Positions 46,920-58,716 are shown, counted from the first letter of the stretch. The stretch: 64,000 nucleotides of DNA from Euphorbia lathyris (GCF_963576675.1 NC_088911.1:61527756-61591755), one strand, 5' to 3'. Notes: generated by a model from the sequence alone, not told the origin. Translations and numbers: made by a program.

Positions 46920-47858
46920 ATGTTTGCCATCGTTATGGATGAACTAACAAGTTCACTTCAAGATGGTATACCATGGTGCATTCTGTTTGCAGATGATATT
47001 GTGTTGGTTGATGAGACGAAAGAAGGAGTGGAGATGAAGTTGGAACTATGGAGGCAAACTCTAGAATCTAGAGGCTTTAAGTTGAGTCGAAGTAAGACAG
47101 AATATTTGGAGTGTAAGTTTAGCGGCCGTAGGAGTAGGGAGGTAGGGGCAATCACCCTAGATGGGAGAGTTGTTCAGGCCTCGGATTGCTTCCGGTATTT
47201 AGGATCTATTATCCAAACGGATGGAGAAGTAGATGGAGATGTTGCTCATAGGATTAAAGCTGGTTGGTCGAAGTGGAAGAGTGCTACGGGTTTCCTTTGT
47301 GATCCCGGCATGCCTAATAGATTGAAGGGAAAATTCTACCGGACGGCAATTAGACCAGCATTGTTATATGGTACGGAGCATTGTTATATGGTACGGAGTG
47401 TTGGGCAGTGAAACACTGCCACATCCATAAGATGTCGGTGGCGGAGATGCGTATGTTGAGATGGATGTGTGGTCACACGAGAAAGGACCGGGTGCGTAAT
47501 GAAATAATTAGGACAAAAGTAGGGGTCACATCTATTGAGAATAAAATGAGAGAAAACCGACTAAGGTGGTTTGGCCATGTGAGACGTAGAGCTCTTGATG
47601 CGTCGGTTAGGAGAACCGAAGAGTGGCAAAGGGATGTAGTGGTGAGGGGTAGGGGAAGACCTAAGCAAACTTGGAGGAGGGTGATCGAGAGTGATATGAG
47701 TTTATTGGGAATTGAGGAAAATATGGTAGTGGATAGGACGGAGTGGAGGGAGCGAATCTGTGTCGCTGACACGACTTGATTTTCACGGTTTTATATGATG
47801 GTTCATATTAGCCGACCCCGAATCATTTCGGGACTAAGGCTTTGTTGTTGTTGTTGTT
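46920..47858 (+). mobile_element. 5'-truncated RTE-clade LINE with RT remnant
   Basis: The plus strand encodes [15 protein letters not shown] and [14 protein letters not shown] (the FADD catalytic motif), then [15 protein letters not shown], a frameshift, and [28 protein letters not shown] and [16 protein letters not shown], the RTE C-terminus. The frameshift comes from a perfect 20-bp tandem duplication (47359-47378, 47379-47398). The 3' tail is a (TTG)n repeat. It is followed by GACTCTAACCTTGTTA (47859-47874), which also occurs at 46711-46726, left of the SINE. Confidence 0.92.
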
Positions 47859-47874
47859 GACTCTAACCTTGTTA

Positions 47875-48703
47875 GGCCAAAAATAGGAGTGTGTTATATA
47901 TGGCTATTTTTTTAGTAAAAGCTAGAATCACCATACATAACATAACATGCATGTTGAAATAATTCTCATGTTCTTCACTTACAATACAATATCCAATTAG
48001 TTAAAGGAATTCATTCCTTTTCACTTTACTAAATTTAATTTCTTTTTTCTGTTTCTTATTTCTGAAATAATAATATTAATATGACTACAGTAATAAAATA
48101 AGAAATTTGAGTTTTCTTAACCCTTATACGAGAGAAAGTTAATGGAAATAAATGACAGTAATGAAATGTAAAACATCATATTAACTTTGTTTGAAAATTG
48201 TTTTTAGAGAGTAAATGAAGGTTAATCAAAGTTAAATTTTTAATTTATTTAAACTCCAAATTCTAACCTCCAAATTGAGGGTTAATGGAAGTAACGGAAA
48301 ATTCATTAAAAAATTTGTCTTCGGAGAGTAAATTTTAACTTTCATTCCCATTCATATTTAAACTTATAAATGAAGTTAAACTTTTAATTCTCGTTTATAT
48401 TCTATAAACTCCCAAATAATTTTACTTTTTAATTTTTTTATTTCCATCAATTTCCTTCTCTTTCCATTATCTAGAGGTGTTCAACGGTCGGTTCGGTTTT
48501 CAGACCGAATAACCACTAAAAACAAGAGTGAACCTAACTGAATAAAAATTAAGAATTTGGTCGATTGGGTTAAGTTGTTCGGTTTCAACACTTTTTTTAA
48601 TAAATTAAAATAAACTATAAATACAAGTTTTCAGCGAGTATTTATCCATGTGTTAAGGCTCAAATTGTTAGGAGGAATTTGCAATAGTAGTTTGGAATTG
48701 TGA
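47875..48703. other. AT-rich DNA between RTE and L1
   Basis: 47887-48005 repeats 45091-45200. The rest is AT-rich with short GGTTCGGTTTTCAG-type words near 48490 and no gene. Confidence 0.45.
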
Positions 48704-48784
48704 CATTAAATGTGAGAATGTTTCTTTTCTTCTTTTTTTTTTTTGGTAGGAAAGGAAAAGAAAAACAAAGAAACAAAAAACCGC

Positions 48785-51700
48785 TCAACCCGGGATCAGC
48801 CTAGGAAAACTGACCTCCACCACATCCTCCAAGATCAAAGAAGAGATGAGGACCGACGGAGAAGAAAAGGTAGAAAGACCCAACAAACTAGAGTGCCCTT
48901 CCATCGCAAGACGATCCGCAACGCGGTTCTGCTCCCTATAAATATGAGCAAACTTAATAGACTCAAAGGAGGAACCAATCCTTTTAATGCCTTTAATAAT
49001 GTTCAGGCTATTCCGACAAACAGTATTGCCCTCAGAAATCATTTTAACCGCTTCTTGGTTATCTGACTCAACAAGAAGCTTCTTCACCCCTAGATCCTTA
49101 GAAAGCTTCAGGCCAGAGAAAATCCCCCAAAGCTCTGCAGAAAATGAAGAACCAATACCCAAATTCTGAGAGAAGCCAGAAACCCACCTGCCACCATCGT
49201 CTCTAAGGACCCCTCCTGCGGAAATTCTCCCGTCTCTTAGACAAGAACCATCAGTGTTGAGCTTAACCACACCTTCACTCGGCCTACACCAGCCTAAAAG
49301 ATTGACCTCATTCCTCTGAACATCCCTAGCTAAGGTGTCTTCAACAAAACTCTCAACCAAAGTACTAATCTTCTTAGAAAAGAAATCAAAGACATTTGGC
49401 TGAGAAACCACTCCTCCTCCAAAGATCTCCTCGTTCCGCCATCTCCAAATCTGATGGAAAACCACCATAAAAAGAAGAACACCTTGATTCCCAGGCAAAA
49501 GAATCTCATTAATTCCATCTACAAACCAATCATTTTCAGAATGGGCTAAAAAGGAAGGAAGCACATCCTTAGGGAGAATTCTCTTCCAAACCTCTATACT
49601 TTTCTCACAATCCCTGAGAGCATGGCACAAAGTCTCCTCAAACCCTCTGCATCTGCCACAGGCTCTAGAATCCACCAGGTGCCTCCTTTTTCTATCCGAA
49701 TTAGTAAGCAACCTATTCCTAGCCCCAAGCCACAAGAAGCTCCTAATACGGTACGACACTTTTAAGGCCCAAATCGTCTTCCACACCCCAGGGGAAGAAG
49801 AATCCAAACCCTGATAGAACGCCTGAAAAGCAGATTTACACGAATATGCCCCATTGTTTCTCAGCGCCCAACAGTAACTATCCTTATCATCAATTTGATT
49901 ACTAATGTGAACACCTCTAATAGTAAGGAGCGATTCCAGACTGAGGTAGGAATCAAATTTATCCCAAATCCACTCACCCTCAGAATCCACCACATCAGCA
50001 ATCCTCCAGTCCTGAACGTCCAACGGAGGCAAGGAAGTACAAACCTCCAATAAAGGCTTCTTACCTATCCAAATATCCTTCCAGAAACTGATGGACCTGC
50101 CATTACCCACATTCCACCCAATCCCAGAACAAAATTCAGCAAAAACTGCACTAATGCCTTTCTAAAGAAAGGAACAATTAACCACTCTATCCTTTAGCCC
50201 CCCAAACACCTTATCCTTCCGGTACTTCCCGCATAAGAGCTGGACCCACAGACCTGAAGGAAACTGCCACATCCGCCACAGGAGTTTCATTAATAAGACT
50301 TTATTATTATCTTTGGCTTTCCTAATGCTCAGACCTCCTAAATCTTTAGGCTGACAAACCTCACTCCAAGGAACAAGATGGATCTTTCTCCCATCCTCAG
50401 CTTCCCCCCACAGGAACCTACGGTTAATTTTATCAAGATCTTTAAGCACAGGTTCAGGAAGATGACAAGCCTGCATAATGTGATTGGGAGTCGCACAATT
50501 AACAGATTGAATTAACGTAAGACGACCAGCGAGAGAGAGAGTCTTAGCTTTCCACGTGGCACACTTTATATTAGCTTTATCCAAAGTATCTTTAAAAGAC
50601 GCTTTAGACACTCTCTCACTGTGGAGGGGAATACCCAGATACTTCCCGAGAGAGCTAGTCAGAGGAATACCCGACAGATCATTTAACCTTTTACAGACTC
50701 TCTGGTTCATATTTTTAGAGCACATCATCCTAGACTTTTAGACATTAAGCTTCTGACCAGAGGCCGAACAGAAACAATCAAGAATATCCATAATAATACT
50801 CAACTACTCCTCATTACCTTCCAGAAAGATCAGAACATCATCTGTAAAGAATAAGTGAGTAACCTGAGGACAGAAACTATTGATAGCCACTGGGTGGAAA
50901 TTCCCATTATCAATAGCATATTGGATCAGATGAGACAGCCTCTCCATTGCAATAACGAAAAGGAAGGGTCTCATTGGGTCACCTTGATGGATACCCCGGC
51001 CCGGAGAGAATTCCTCCGACATATCCCTATTAATCATAACTTGAAAAACAGGAGAAGAGATAGAAACCTTAATTAACCTTCTCCAACTGTCAGGGATCCT
51101 CGCTCTTTCCAGACTCTCCATCAGGAAACTCCAGTTGATGCGATTATACGCTTTCTCCAAATCTAACTTAAGAGCCACAATGCCTTTCTTCCCCTTCCTG
51201 ATCTTCATAGTGTGGACCATCTCTTGGGCAATCACCACATTATCCATCATTTGTCTACCAGGCACAAAACTTCCCTGATTCTAACAGATGATCTCAGGAA
51301 GAATGCAGCGGATTCTATTAGCCACAATCTTTGTAACAGTCTTATAAAGAACATTACAAAGACTGATAGGCCTCATATGCAAAAAGGAAGAAGGCTTCTC
51401 AATTTTAGGAATCAGAACCATTAAAAACACCTATGATAAAGTTATAGATACCTTCCTTCATAACCTCCCAGTGCTTATGGTAAAAACCAGCAGGCAGACC
51501 ATCAATCCCAGGAGCTTTAGTAGCCCCAATACTAAAAATGACTTGGTCAATTTCCTTCAGGGAAATACGATGGAAGGCATCCAGAATGCTATCCTCTCCA
51601 ACCATAGGAAAGGTAGCAACAGAGTGAGCCCTCTCCAGATGAACAGGCTCCTCTTTAAACAGATCCTTATAGAACTCCAGGGCCAATCTCCGAATATCCT

Positions 51701-52872
51701 CATCCTCATACACCCAATCACCATTAGAGTTCTTAATAGCATCAATTTTATTCCGCTGCCTTCTAATAATGGTAGAGAGATGAAAATACCTGGTATTACG
51801 ATCCCCATCTCTGATCCAGGACTTCCTAGATTTTTGAAACCAAAGAAGCTCCTCCTGCCTGAGCACAGCTTCCAGCTCCTTCTGAAGGGTTCTGAGAAGG
51901 TCATCCAAACCGTGATCAAACCTAACCTCCAACCTACGCTGAATGCCCTCCATCCTATTCAATAATTTATTCTTCCTCCTAATAATATGCCCAAAGACAT
52001 TTTTATTCCACCCTAGCACATTATTCCTGAATCCTTCAGCAGCTTGAAGGACATTCGAGTGAGGTTTCCAATTATCATGAACGAATTCCTTAAACTTAGG
52101 ATGAGACTCCCAAGCCAACTGATAACGGAACGGTCTCTCACCCCTAGGACGATTGCCTCTCATCAGCCTAAATAAAATAGGACAGTGATCCGAATGACGG
52201 AACGGGAGATTTAACACAGAACTTTCAGGGAAAGTAGTCTGAGAAAAACAATAGCGTAAACTTTATCCAAACGAACAAAGGTACTGTTGCGCTTCCAAGT
52301 GAACTTATGACCAGAGGCCCCAAGATAAGAAAGCCCACATAAATCCATACTATTCTTGTGGTGAAGGCAACGATTAACATAATGATGCGAACCCCTCTCT
52401 GATCACTCATAAAAGCAATATCATTAAAGTCACCAGCCACAAACCAAGGCTCAGATATGCTGACACTCATAGAGTAAAGAACCTCCCAAAGCCGTTTCCG
52501 ATTGGCTAAAATAGGGTCAGCATACACCAAGGTAATTAAAAAAGGTTTATTACCAGAGACACTCACTTTACAATGAATAAACTGCTTATCCATGCCAATA
52601 ATATCGAGATGAACCTGATCTGGCTTCCAGAAAAGCCAAATCCCACCAGCTCGGCCAGTAGCCTCCGATCTAACACAGTTCCAGTTCCTAAACTTTTTAA
52701 CCACCTCATCTGCTTTATCTCCACTAATCTTAGTTTCCATTAAAGCAAAACAAGATGGGTTAAATTGTTTAATTAGATCATTAACATGGATACGGGTAGC
52801 CTTGCTAGCCGCACCCCTAACATTCCAACACAACAAATCCATAGAAAGGAGGATAACTGACCGCACCAACAC
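48785..52872 (-). pseudogene. L1 ORF2: endonuclease, reverse transcriptase, RNase H
   Basis: The ATG is probably at the Met of MDLLCWNVRGAASK (about 52842). The endonuclease has METKISGDKADE and VAGDFNDIAF, then a one-base frameshift near 52393. RT starts around 52217 (FRHSDHCPILF), with KAPGIDGLPAGFY, a frameshift near 51404, a stop near 51283, then KLDLEKAYNRINW and GIHQGDPMRP. The catalytic box is LFFTDDVLIF, where Thr replaces the usual Ala. A further stop near 50804 precedes the thumb/connection (LGKYLGIPL, GRLTLIQSV). The C-terminal frame 48785-50110 holds a zinc-finger-like segment (CGRCRGFEETLCHALRDC) and an RNase H with NTDGSCLRDG, SAELWGIFSGL, ESDNQEAV and NRVADRLA. Confidence 0.92.
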
Positions 52873-52874
52873 AC

Positions 52875-53796
52875 CTAAGCCAGGTATTTATTAGGGGCTC
52901 CTAAGAGCCTCGCCGAGGTACCCGTAGGCCCCCTCTTCTCTGGTAAAGCCATAGTGTTCTGGACACTTTTTTGCTTTCCCTTTAGCTTTTTCATACTAGT
53001 TTTACTAACTCCCATAGACTTCCCAATCCCAGGATCACCACAAAGAATAGGAATACTAACCTCATTTATCTTCTTCATCCTTCGTGCAGCCAGGGCCAGG
53101 GTCCCCCCCTGGGCTTCATCTTTGGACACAAAAAGGGGGTTAACAGATTCAACCACCTTCTCGGATGGTTCAACAGACTCCAAACCTGGCATGCTTTGAT
53201 CAATATGCTCATCGCCCTGGTCAGAATCTTGAACTTCCTCAATCGTCAGGGCCCCAAATCTCGATCCTGACGTGAAAGCTGAAGCGGCTCCAGACTCCTC
53301 CCTTGCTTTGGGGATAGGCTTCTCCTTGACACTTGGAAAAGCAATACGCTTAGATAGGGAAGACTTCAAATTAATGTTAATATCAGGAGGACGATTTTGA
53401 ACAACTGAAGGTTGTGTTCTACGTCTAGCAGACCTTTTTGCCACCATCCAGGGTCCAAAATTCCCTCCATTCCCCTGGCTCCCTTCAGTTCTCCCCACAC
53501 CACCCTCAATAATCTCTTTTACAACCTTCTCCCTTTTAGGGCACCCCTCCTGAGAATGACCATACATGCCACAATCATAACAAATGTTATGTAAACCTTC
53601 ATACTCAATAAAAAACACCTTGTTACGAACACAGAATTTTGACAACAAAGGTTTTGCAAGATCAACATCAATACAAACCCTTGCAAACTTGCCCCTAATG
53701 GCACCAATTGTAGTTTTGTCCACGTGGTGGACCTTCCCAACCAGACCTCCTATTTTACTGAGAAAATTTTCACTATAATACTCAATGTCAAAGAGA
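52875..53796 (-). pseudogene. L1 ORF1, part downstream of the inversion
   Basis: It reads FDIEYYSENFLSKIGGLVGK, VDKTTIGAIRGKFARVCIDV and the CCHC knuckle CYDCGMYGHSQEGC, then a low-complexity basic tail. Its stop is two bases before the ORF2 frame, the close ORF1/ORF2 spacing usual for plant L1s. The upstream DUF4283 part continues on the opposite strand at 53797-54091. Confidence 0.9.
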
Positions 53797-54091
53797 AGTG
53801 GAATGTGTCTTTAATAGTTACAGTGCTTGGGAAGAGAATTAGCTTTAACTATTTTGCCCAAAGGATCCAAGCTCAGTGGGCTAGGAAAGGGAAAGTCAGT
53901 ATTACTGACCTGGAAAATGACTACTATATCATTAAATTTACCCGGGTTGAGGATTATAATACTGTGATCAATGGGGGCCCGTATATTATTTCCAACCATG
54001 TTTTGGCCTTACGGCCTTGGGTTCCTAATTTTAATCCTCATGATTGTTCGGTTAACAGGATTTTGACTTGGGTTAGGTTCCCGGGTCTTCC
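53797..54091 (+). pseudogene. Inverted 5' segment of L1 ORF1 (DUF4283 domain)
   Basis: The plus strand reads WNVSLIVTVLGKRISF, DLENDYYIIKF, INGGPYIISNHVLALRPW and ILTWVRFPGLP, the DUF4283 core. GLP here continues as FDIEYY at 53796 on the other strand with no obvious loss. So this is the same ORF turned around, not a separate gene. Confidence 0.92.
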
Positions 54092-54118
54092 CATTAAATA
54101 TGAGAATGTTTCTAATAA

Positions 54119-54482
54119 TGTTGATACAGCATGTTTATGAGCTGTTTGTTTTTTTTTATACAAAGGTTAATATTAAGTGCTTCTTGCTTATTTTGATGAT
54201 TAATAAAATTTATATTAGTAAAACGTTAACGAACATATGCTGAGTTGAGTAATCTGAGAGCTGAGTTCAGGAATAGACTTAAGTGTTATCTCCTGACTCA
54301 CGGTAGAAACAGTTTTAGTTAGCAGTTGACTAAATCCGCCTCTAACCTTACCCAACATTGCTGTGCTAAAAGACTTAGTAAAAGTCTTAGTTCTAAATAT
54401 AAGTCAGCCTCACGTGATTTTTTTTTAAATAGTTCCTAACCCCCCCTTGGAACTAATCTTGTCACGTTACACGGGACCAACA
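54119..54482 (+). repeat. Fragment of a Sirevirus-like LTR
   Basis: The right end reads TAGTTCCTAACCCCCCCTTGG, GGAACTAAT, then CACGGGACCAACA. This is the inverse of the 5' end of the Sirevirus LTR at 4330. The left side begins TGTTGATACAGC. At about 364 bp it is far shorter than the 1.48-kb LTR and much diverged. No matching target duplication is visible. Confidence 0.7.
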
Positions 54483-54571
54483 CTCACTTTCGACGGCAGC
54501 TCCGTTCCGGTGCTTGGCGAGCCAGTATCCGCCCATGTCCGGTTTCACCAGCTAAAAGTAGAAGTATTAAG

Positions 54572-55671
54572 TTAAAAGCAGTAAAAAAAAAGGAAAAATA
54601 GAAGTTGTCTAACCTCTCCAAAAGAAGGCAGAAAGTAGTTCACCTTGGGTTTCACAGCTTTGGCGGCAACCGCCATCAACTTTACCCCCCCATTAGGAGC
54701 TGTTTTTGTCTTCTTATCAATGGGAAGAGCAGTTTCCTCATGAGGGCGTTTCCCATCCTTTTTCTCCACCGCCATCTCGACCTTTTTCTTAGCCTCCAGT
54801 TTGTTCATCTTCCTCCGCCTCTCTGCAATTGCAATATCGACATCAGACATCTCCCTGCCAAGGGAACAAGAAAAAGTCAAGCTCACGAGGTAAGATTAAT
54901 ACCTTTTACAAGCTGAGGATATGTATTGTAGCTGATTAATGCCCCCTCACGGTGGACTAGCGGAATCCCATGGGCTACAAATTCAAGAGCTTGTGCATAC
55001 GACCAAAAATTCATCTTAATAGCTCTCAAGATGGCAGCCACATTCTCTTCGACGGGAGTCAGAGTAATGGTATCCCCAGCCATATGGCGGGGGTTATGAT
55101 TCCAGTATGAAGGGAAACTAAGTGATTAGTCCTCTGTCGATTTAACAAAGAAAAACTTGTCACTCTAGTTATGGATGTTGGACATTTTGTCCCTAAAAGG
55201 CGAATAACCCCTCGACTTGGCGAATGTTATATGATCTTCTATTTTTCGTTTGGTGGGCGTATGAAGGGACGAAAAGACTCATAGGTTCAAGACCACTCTT
55301 AAATTCACCGTCAGATAAACATCCAGCACTAAATCCAGCCAATCGTTTGGATGTAACTGGCAGACAGTGACCCCAAAATAATCCAAGATTTCCCCAATCA
55401 CTTTGGGGACCGAAAAAGTAAAACCCCTCTCAACATGACTCTTATAAACTGAAAAATATCCCTTAGGTGGCGCATCAGGACGATGAGTCTCATCCGCCAA
55501 CAACAAATCCACACTCTTCATCCAGGGGTAAAGACCCGCCAGAGCATTAAGGTCCCCGAAGCTCATGCAGGATGGAGTAATTTCTACTCGAGGACCTTTC
55601 ATCTTCTTCTTATAAGGAGTTGAAGAGGTAGCCTCCATTCCAGAAGCAATCCTAGAAATCGCCGCCGTCAC
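54572..55671 (-). pseudogene. Tat-lineage gypsy 5' coding region ('putative gypsy type transposon' domain)
   Basis: The ATG at 55671 begins MTAAISRIASGMEATSS. The block PPKGYFSVYKSHVERGFTFSV, EILDYFGVTVCQLHPNDW matches the plant 'putative gypsy type transposon' family as I know it. A frameshift near 55280 leads to TPTKRKIEDHITFAKSRGYS, DKFFFVKSTED and FPSYWNHNPRHMAGD with two stops. It then continues to AILRAIKMNFWSYAQALEF and a basic, probably coiled-coil tail (RRRKMNKLEAKKKVEMAVEK). Translation stops at 54572. The remainder of gag-pol is lost; the Sirevirus-like LTR fragment is next. Confidence 0.72.
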
Positions 55672-55679
55672 AATCGGAG

Positions 55680-56048
55680 CAACAACAATGAAAGAATCCT
55701 AGGTTTCTAAAAACCCAAGTTGACAGACTTTGCGATTATCTAAAGCACTGCTGTTAGACGAGGTGCCGCGGCCTAATCTCCCGAGCGAACCGGGGGGTGG
55801 ACAACCTCATGGCGACGTAAGCGGTGATTGGCGCCGAAAGCAACCAATCGTGGAATCAAGCTGCTCGGCAGGACCGGAGCTCGGAGATATGGACCCACGA
55901 ATGGGAAAATAAACACCGATCCCTTGCGGGAGACCGGTGTGGGTTCGGGAAACTTAGGTACGAGACGAGAAGGCTAGCTCCTTTCCGGAGAAAGGCTACT
56001 AGGCACCCCGACATCGCCCGGTTATAAACCACCGGCCTCCTACTCAGC
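55680..56048 (-). other. Presumed 5' leader of the Tat element
   Basis: GC-richer DNA (GGCGCCGAAAGC, ACCGGTGTGGGTTC) between the LTR and the coding region at 55671. I could not identify an exact primer-binding site, so the LTR/leader border at about 56049 is a guess based on a TGTTAGGCG start. Confidence 0.4.
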
Positions 56049-58103
56049 ATGTTAGGCGATAACGGACTAATCGTATACTTCTTTAAGTTTAAAATTCATT
56101 TGAAACCCTTTTCTTTCTCTTTTTAGAAACCGTTTTGAGCATATATTATTGAAAAGCCACATCAGTAAAGAATCACCCATTTATGTTTATACATACACAT
56201 AGAGGGGGAAGAAAGAAGTGATTTATTTACACCCGTATTAAATGTGATGTTGTGTGTTCATTCTACATTAACTTATTTTCCCCAAAACGAGTTCATTTAC
56301 ATGGTTCGCACCTTAATCGCCGTTGGAACGATTTAGGTGCGTTTTAAAACCCCGTTTGATGAAATTTACCCGAATCGCCGTTGGAACGACTCGAGTATTT
56401 GAAAACGTTTGAGATAAAAACCTTTTAATGAGAAAACATGGTTTAAACATACAAGTCAATTTTATTTTGTACAAATTCTTTGAGAAAATGATTCAAAACT
56501 CTATTATTCACAAAGGAAACGATTTTAATTACAATGATCATTTAATCCACCTTTGGAACGGATTAAGGTTTTAAAACGTGGTGTTTTGAGAAACGATTTG
56601 GAATATTAACAAGAATGACTCTATTTATTTACATTAGAAATCTAAAAACTCATTAGTTTAAATAATTCAATTGAAAACTCTCTTTTTGTGATTTATTTTC
56701 CGCACTTATTTAATGGACTCTTTACTAATTATAATTACCATAATAAACCCATTTAAACCACCATCCATACTCAAACAAAGTCCACTTGAAACATGGACCC
56801 ATGATTAAGCCCAAAAGAATAAAGAAAGCAATTCTAACATATATATATATATATTTAAATCAAAAATAGAATATGAAAATAAAAGTTAATGCAAAAGGAA
56901 CTATATGTATATAAAAATAATAGGTGCAATATATCTATACTTTGAAAATGTGAAAATAGTAAATAAATCCTATAACTAAGAAAATACATTTACCCAAAAA
57001 TAATTTCATTCAATAATCAAGATAACCCAAATATCCCAAAACTATATATATGTATACATAACTAGTATAGTTTTAAATATAAAAAATGACACATACTAAT
57101 ATTTATCCATTATTTCTCAAATATCAAGTAACTAATATTCAAAACATAGCCTAAATCAATAAAAAGGAAATACATATATATATACTTATACTCATATTGT
57201 AAAATAGAATAAAAATGATATACAAATATTCTAAAATAAATATATATGCTAAAGTTCTAAAATAATTTAAAAAAACATATATTACGTAATTATACATATA
57301 TATACTAAGGATCAAAAGCTTAAAAGTTAAGAAAAAGGGACTGAAATGGCATTTTTTACATTTTGGCAGATTTACCGACGGAAAATCGTTGGTAAACAGC
57401 ATTTAGTGACAGAATTGGTAAATTACATCAGCACTCCTAAATGTTTCCAGATTTATTCAACAGCTTTAAATTAAATCTAATTCAATCGTTTTGGATTTCC
57501 GAACTACCAAAAATGGATCATAGTCGAAAACGGAAGTTCCTAAAACGACGTTTTTATTTTAAAACATTATCTGGAAATTTCTTTTAAATTAAAATGTTAT
57601 AATTACAACGTTTTTGATACCCGAACTACCTTTTTATCGGATCACGGTTCGTATTGGGATATCAAAACGAGGTTTTTTATTTTAAAACAAAACCGAATTT
57701 TATTCAACACGAAACGAAAATTAAATAAATACGCTAATTAAATAAAATGTGACAAAATAAATAAATGACTAAATGAATAAAAACTATAGTATATAAAAAA
57801 AACTAAATAGGAGAAGAGAATAAATTAAATAAAATAAAGAGTCTAGTCCTCGGATAATACCTTGAATTCGGTATCTGACAGTCGAAGCCGATTGATTCCA
57901 CGAACCGCGAGCTTCCGTTTTTTTATGAAAAATTTAGTAAAAATTGAACTTAGGGAATTTGGAGATTTTCAATTTTTAGGAAAAAAAATGTTTTCTCCTA
58001 AAAAAATCAACTTCTTCTCTCTAGAAAAAATATTCTAGTGTGAGAAGCTCTCCCTTCCTCCCCCTTTTTTCTTTTTTTCTTTTTTTTCATGGGGATCCGT
58101 GCC

Positions 58104-58110
58104 TTTTATA
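58104..58110 (-). promoter_or_regulatory. TATA box of the Tat LTR
   Basis: TATAAAA on the minus strand in the context CCTATAAAAGGCACGG. It lies about 610 bp into the LTR and just downstream of the palindrome array, a typical U3/R position. Confidence 0.75.
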
Positions 58111-58131
58111 GGCAAACGGGTCCCCAGACCA

Positions 58132-58297
58132 ATGGGCGACGCCCAAAAGAAATTGGGCGTCGCCCATTGGGGTTGGGCGGCCGCCCAACCTTGTTGGGCG
58201 ATCGCCCAACAATCGTTGGGCGAGCGCCCAACGCTAGGTTGGGCGTTCGCCTGACGCGGTTGGGCGTTCGCCTGACGCGGTTGGGCGCCCGCCCGAC
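58132..58297. repeat. Array of eight GC-rich palindromes upstream of the LTR TATA box
   Basis: Eight consecutive inverted repeats on the pattern GTTGGGCG(N1-2)CGCCCAAC, spaced about 20-24 bp. Two are perfect without a spacer (TTGGGCGGCCGCCCAA, and a 22-bp one centred near 58201). Others have one or two central bases or one arm mismatch. In LTR orientation the array ends about 22 bp before TATAAAA. DNA right of it (to about 58600) is also CpG-rich, with loose 23-24 bp periodicity. Confidence 0.9.
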
Positions 58298-58716
58298 GAC
58301 CCTCGGGGTGTGCCTCGAGCCATCGGGCGTGCGCACCCCGCGGCCGCCGAGCTAGCGTCCCGCGCCGCCGGACGCTCACACGTCGCGGCCGCCGAACGCG
58401 CGCTTCGCGCTACCGGGCACGTGCGCTCAGCGGCCCACGAGAGCGCGCCCTGTGCCACCGGACCCGGGCATTGCTCGGACGTCGAGAGCGTGCCACTTGC
58501 GGTGCGTTCGACGGACGCCGAGCGCACGTCCCACACCGCCGAGAGGGCGTTCGACCATTGTCGTCCGCGTGCCGGATGCCGCTAAGCACCCGCGCCGTGC
58601 CGCTAATTTTCCTTCGCTTATTATTCTTTATATATTTTTCAAAACTTCCGGAATCAATCGCTTCAACCGTCTTGTTTTCAGGTTTTCGTCACAGGTCCTC
58701 CGACTCAGTGTCTACA

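Larger units (their letters stand above)
48726..54091 (-). mobile_element. L1-clade LINE with inverted 5' end
   Basis: A 22-bp target duplication with one mismatch flanks it (48704-48725, 54092-54113). A T-rich tail (about 48726-48744) marks the poly(A) end on the minus strand. ORF1 and ORF2 are on the minus strand, but the first part of ORF1 (about 53797-54091) reads on the plus strand. Total 5.4 kb. Several frameshifts and stops make it inactive. Confidence 0.93.
56049..58716 (-). repeat. Tat-lineage LTR (left border uncertain)
   Basis: On the minus strand the LTR starts TGTAGACACTGAGTCGG at 58716, a start I know from Tat/Ogre-type elements, directly after a polypurine tract. It has a GC-rich U3 (58110-58716) with a palindrome array and a TATA box, then AT-rich R/U5 sequence. 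The pol end and antisense gene lie upstream of it, and a 5' leader plus gag-side ORF lie downstream. It therefore serves as both a 3' and a 5' LTR. Confidence 0.7.

Noticed and set aside
53724..54140. Independent plus-strand gene next to the L1
   Set aside because: Its DUF4283 content continues codon-for-codon in the minus-strand ORF1, so it is the inverted 5' part of the same LINE.
58035..58585. Several overlapping long frames in the GC-rich LTR segment
   Set aside because: Open on both strands at once because the DNA is CG-rich and repetitive; composition is Arg/Ala/Pro-rich with no domain.
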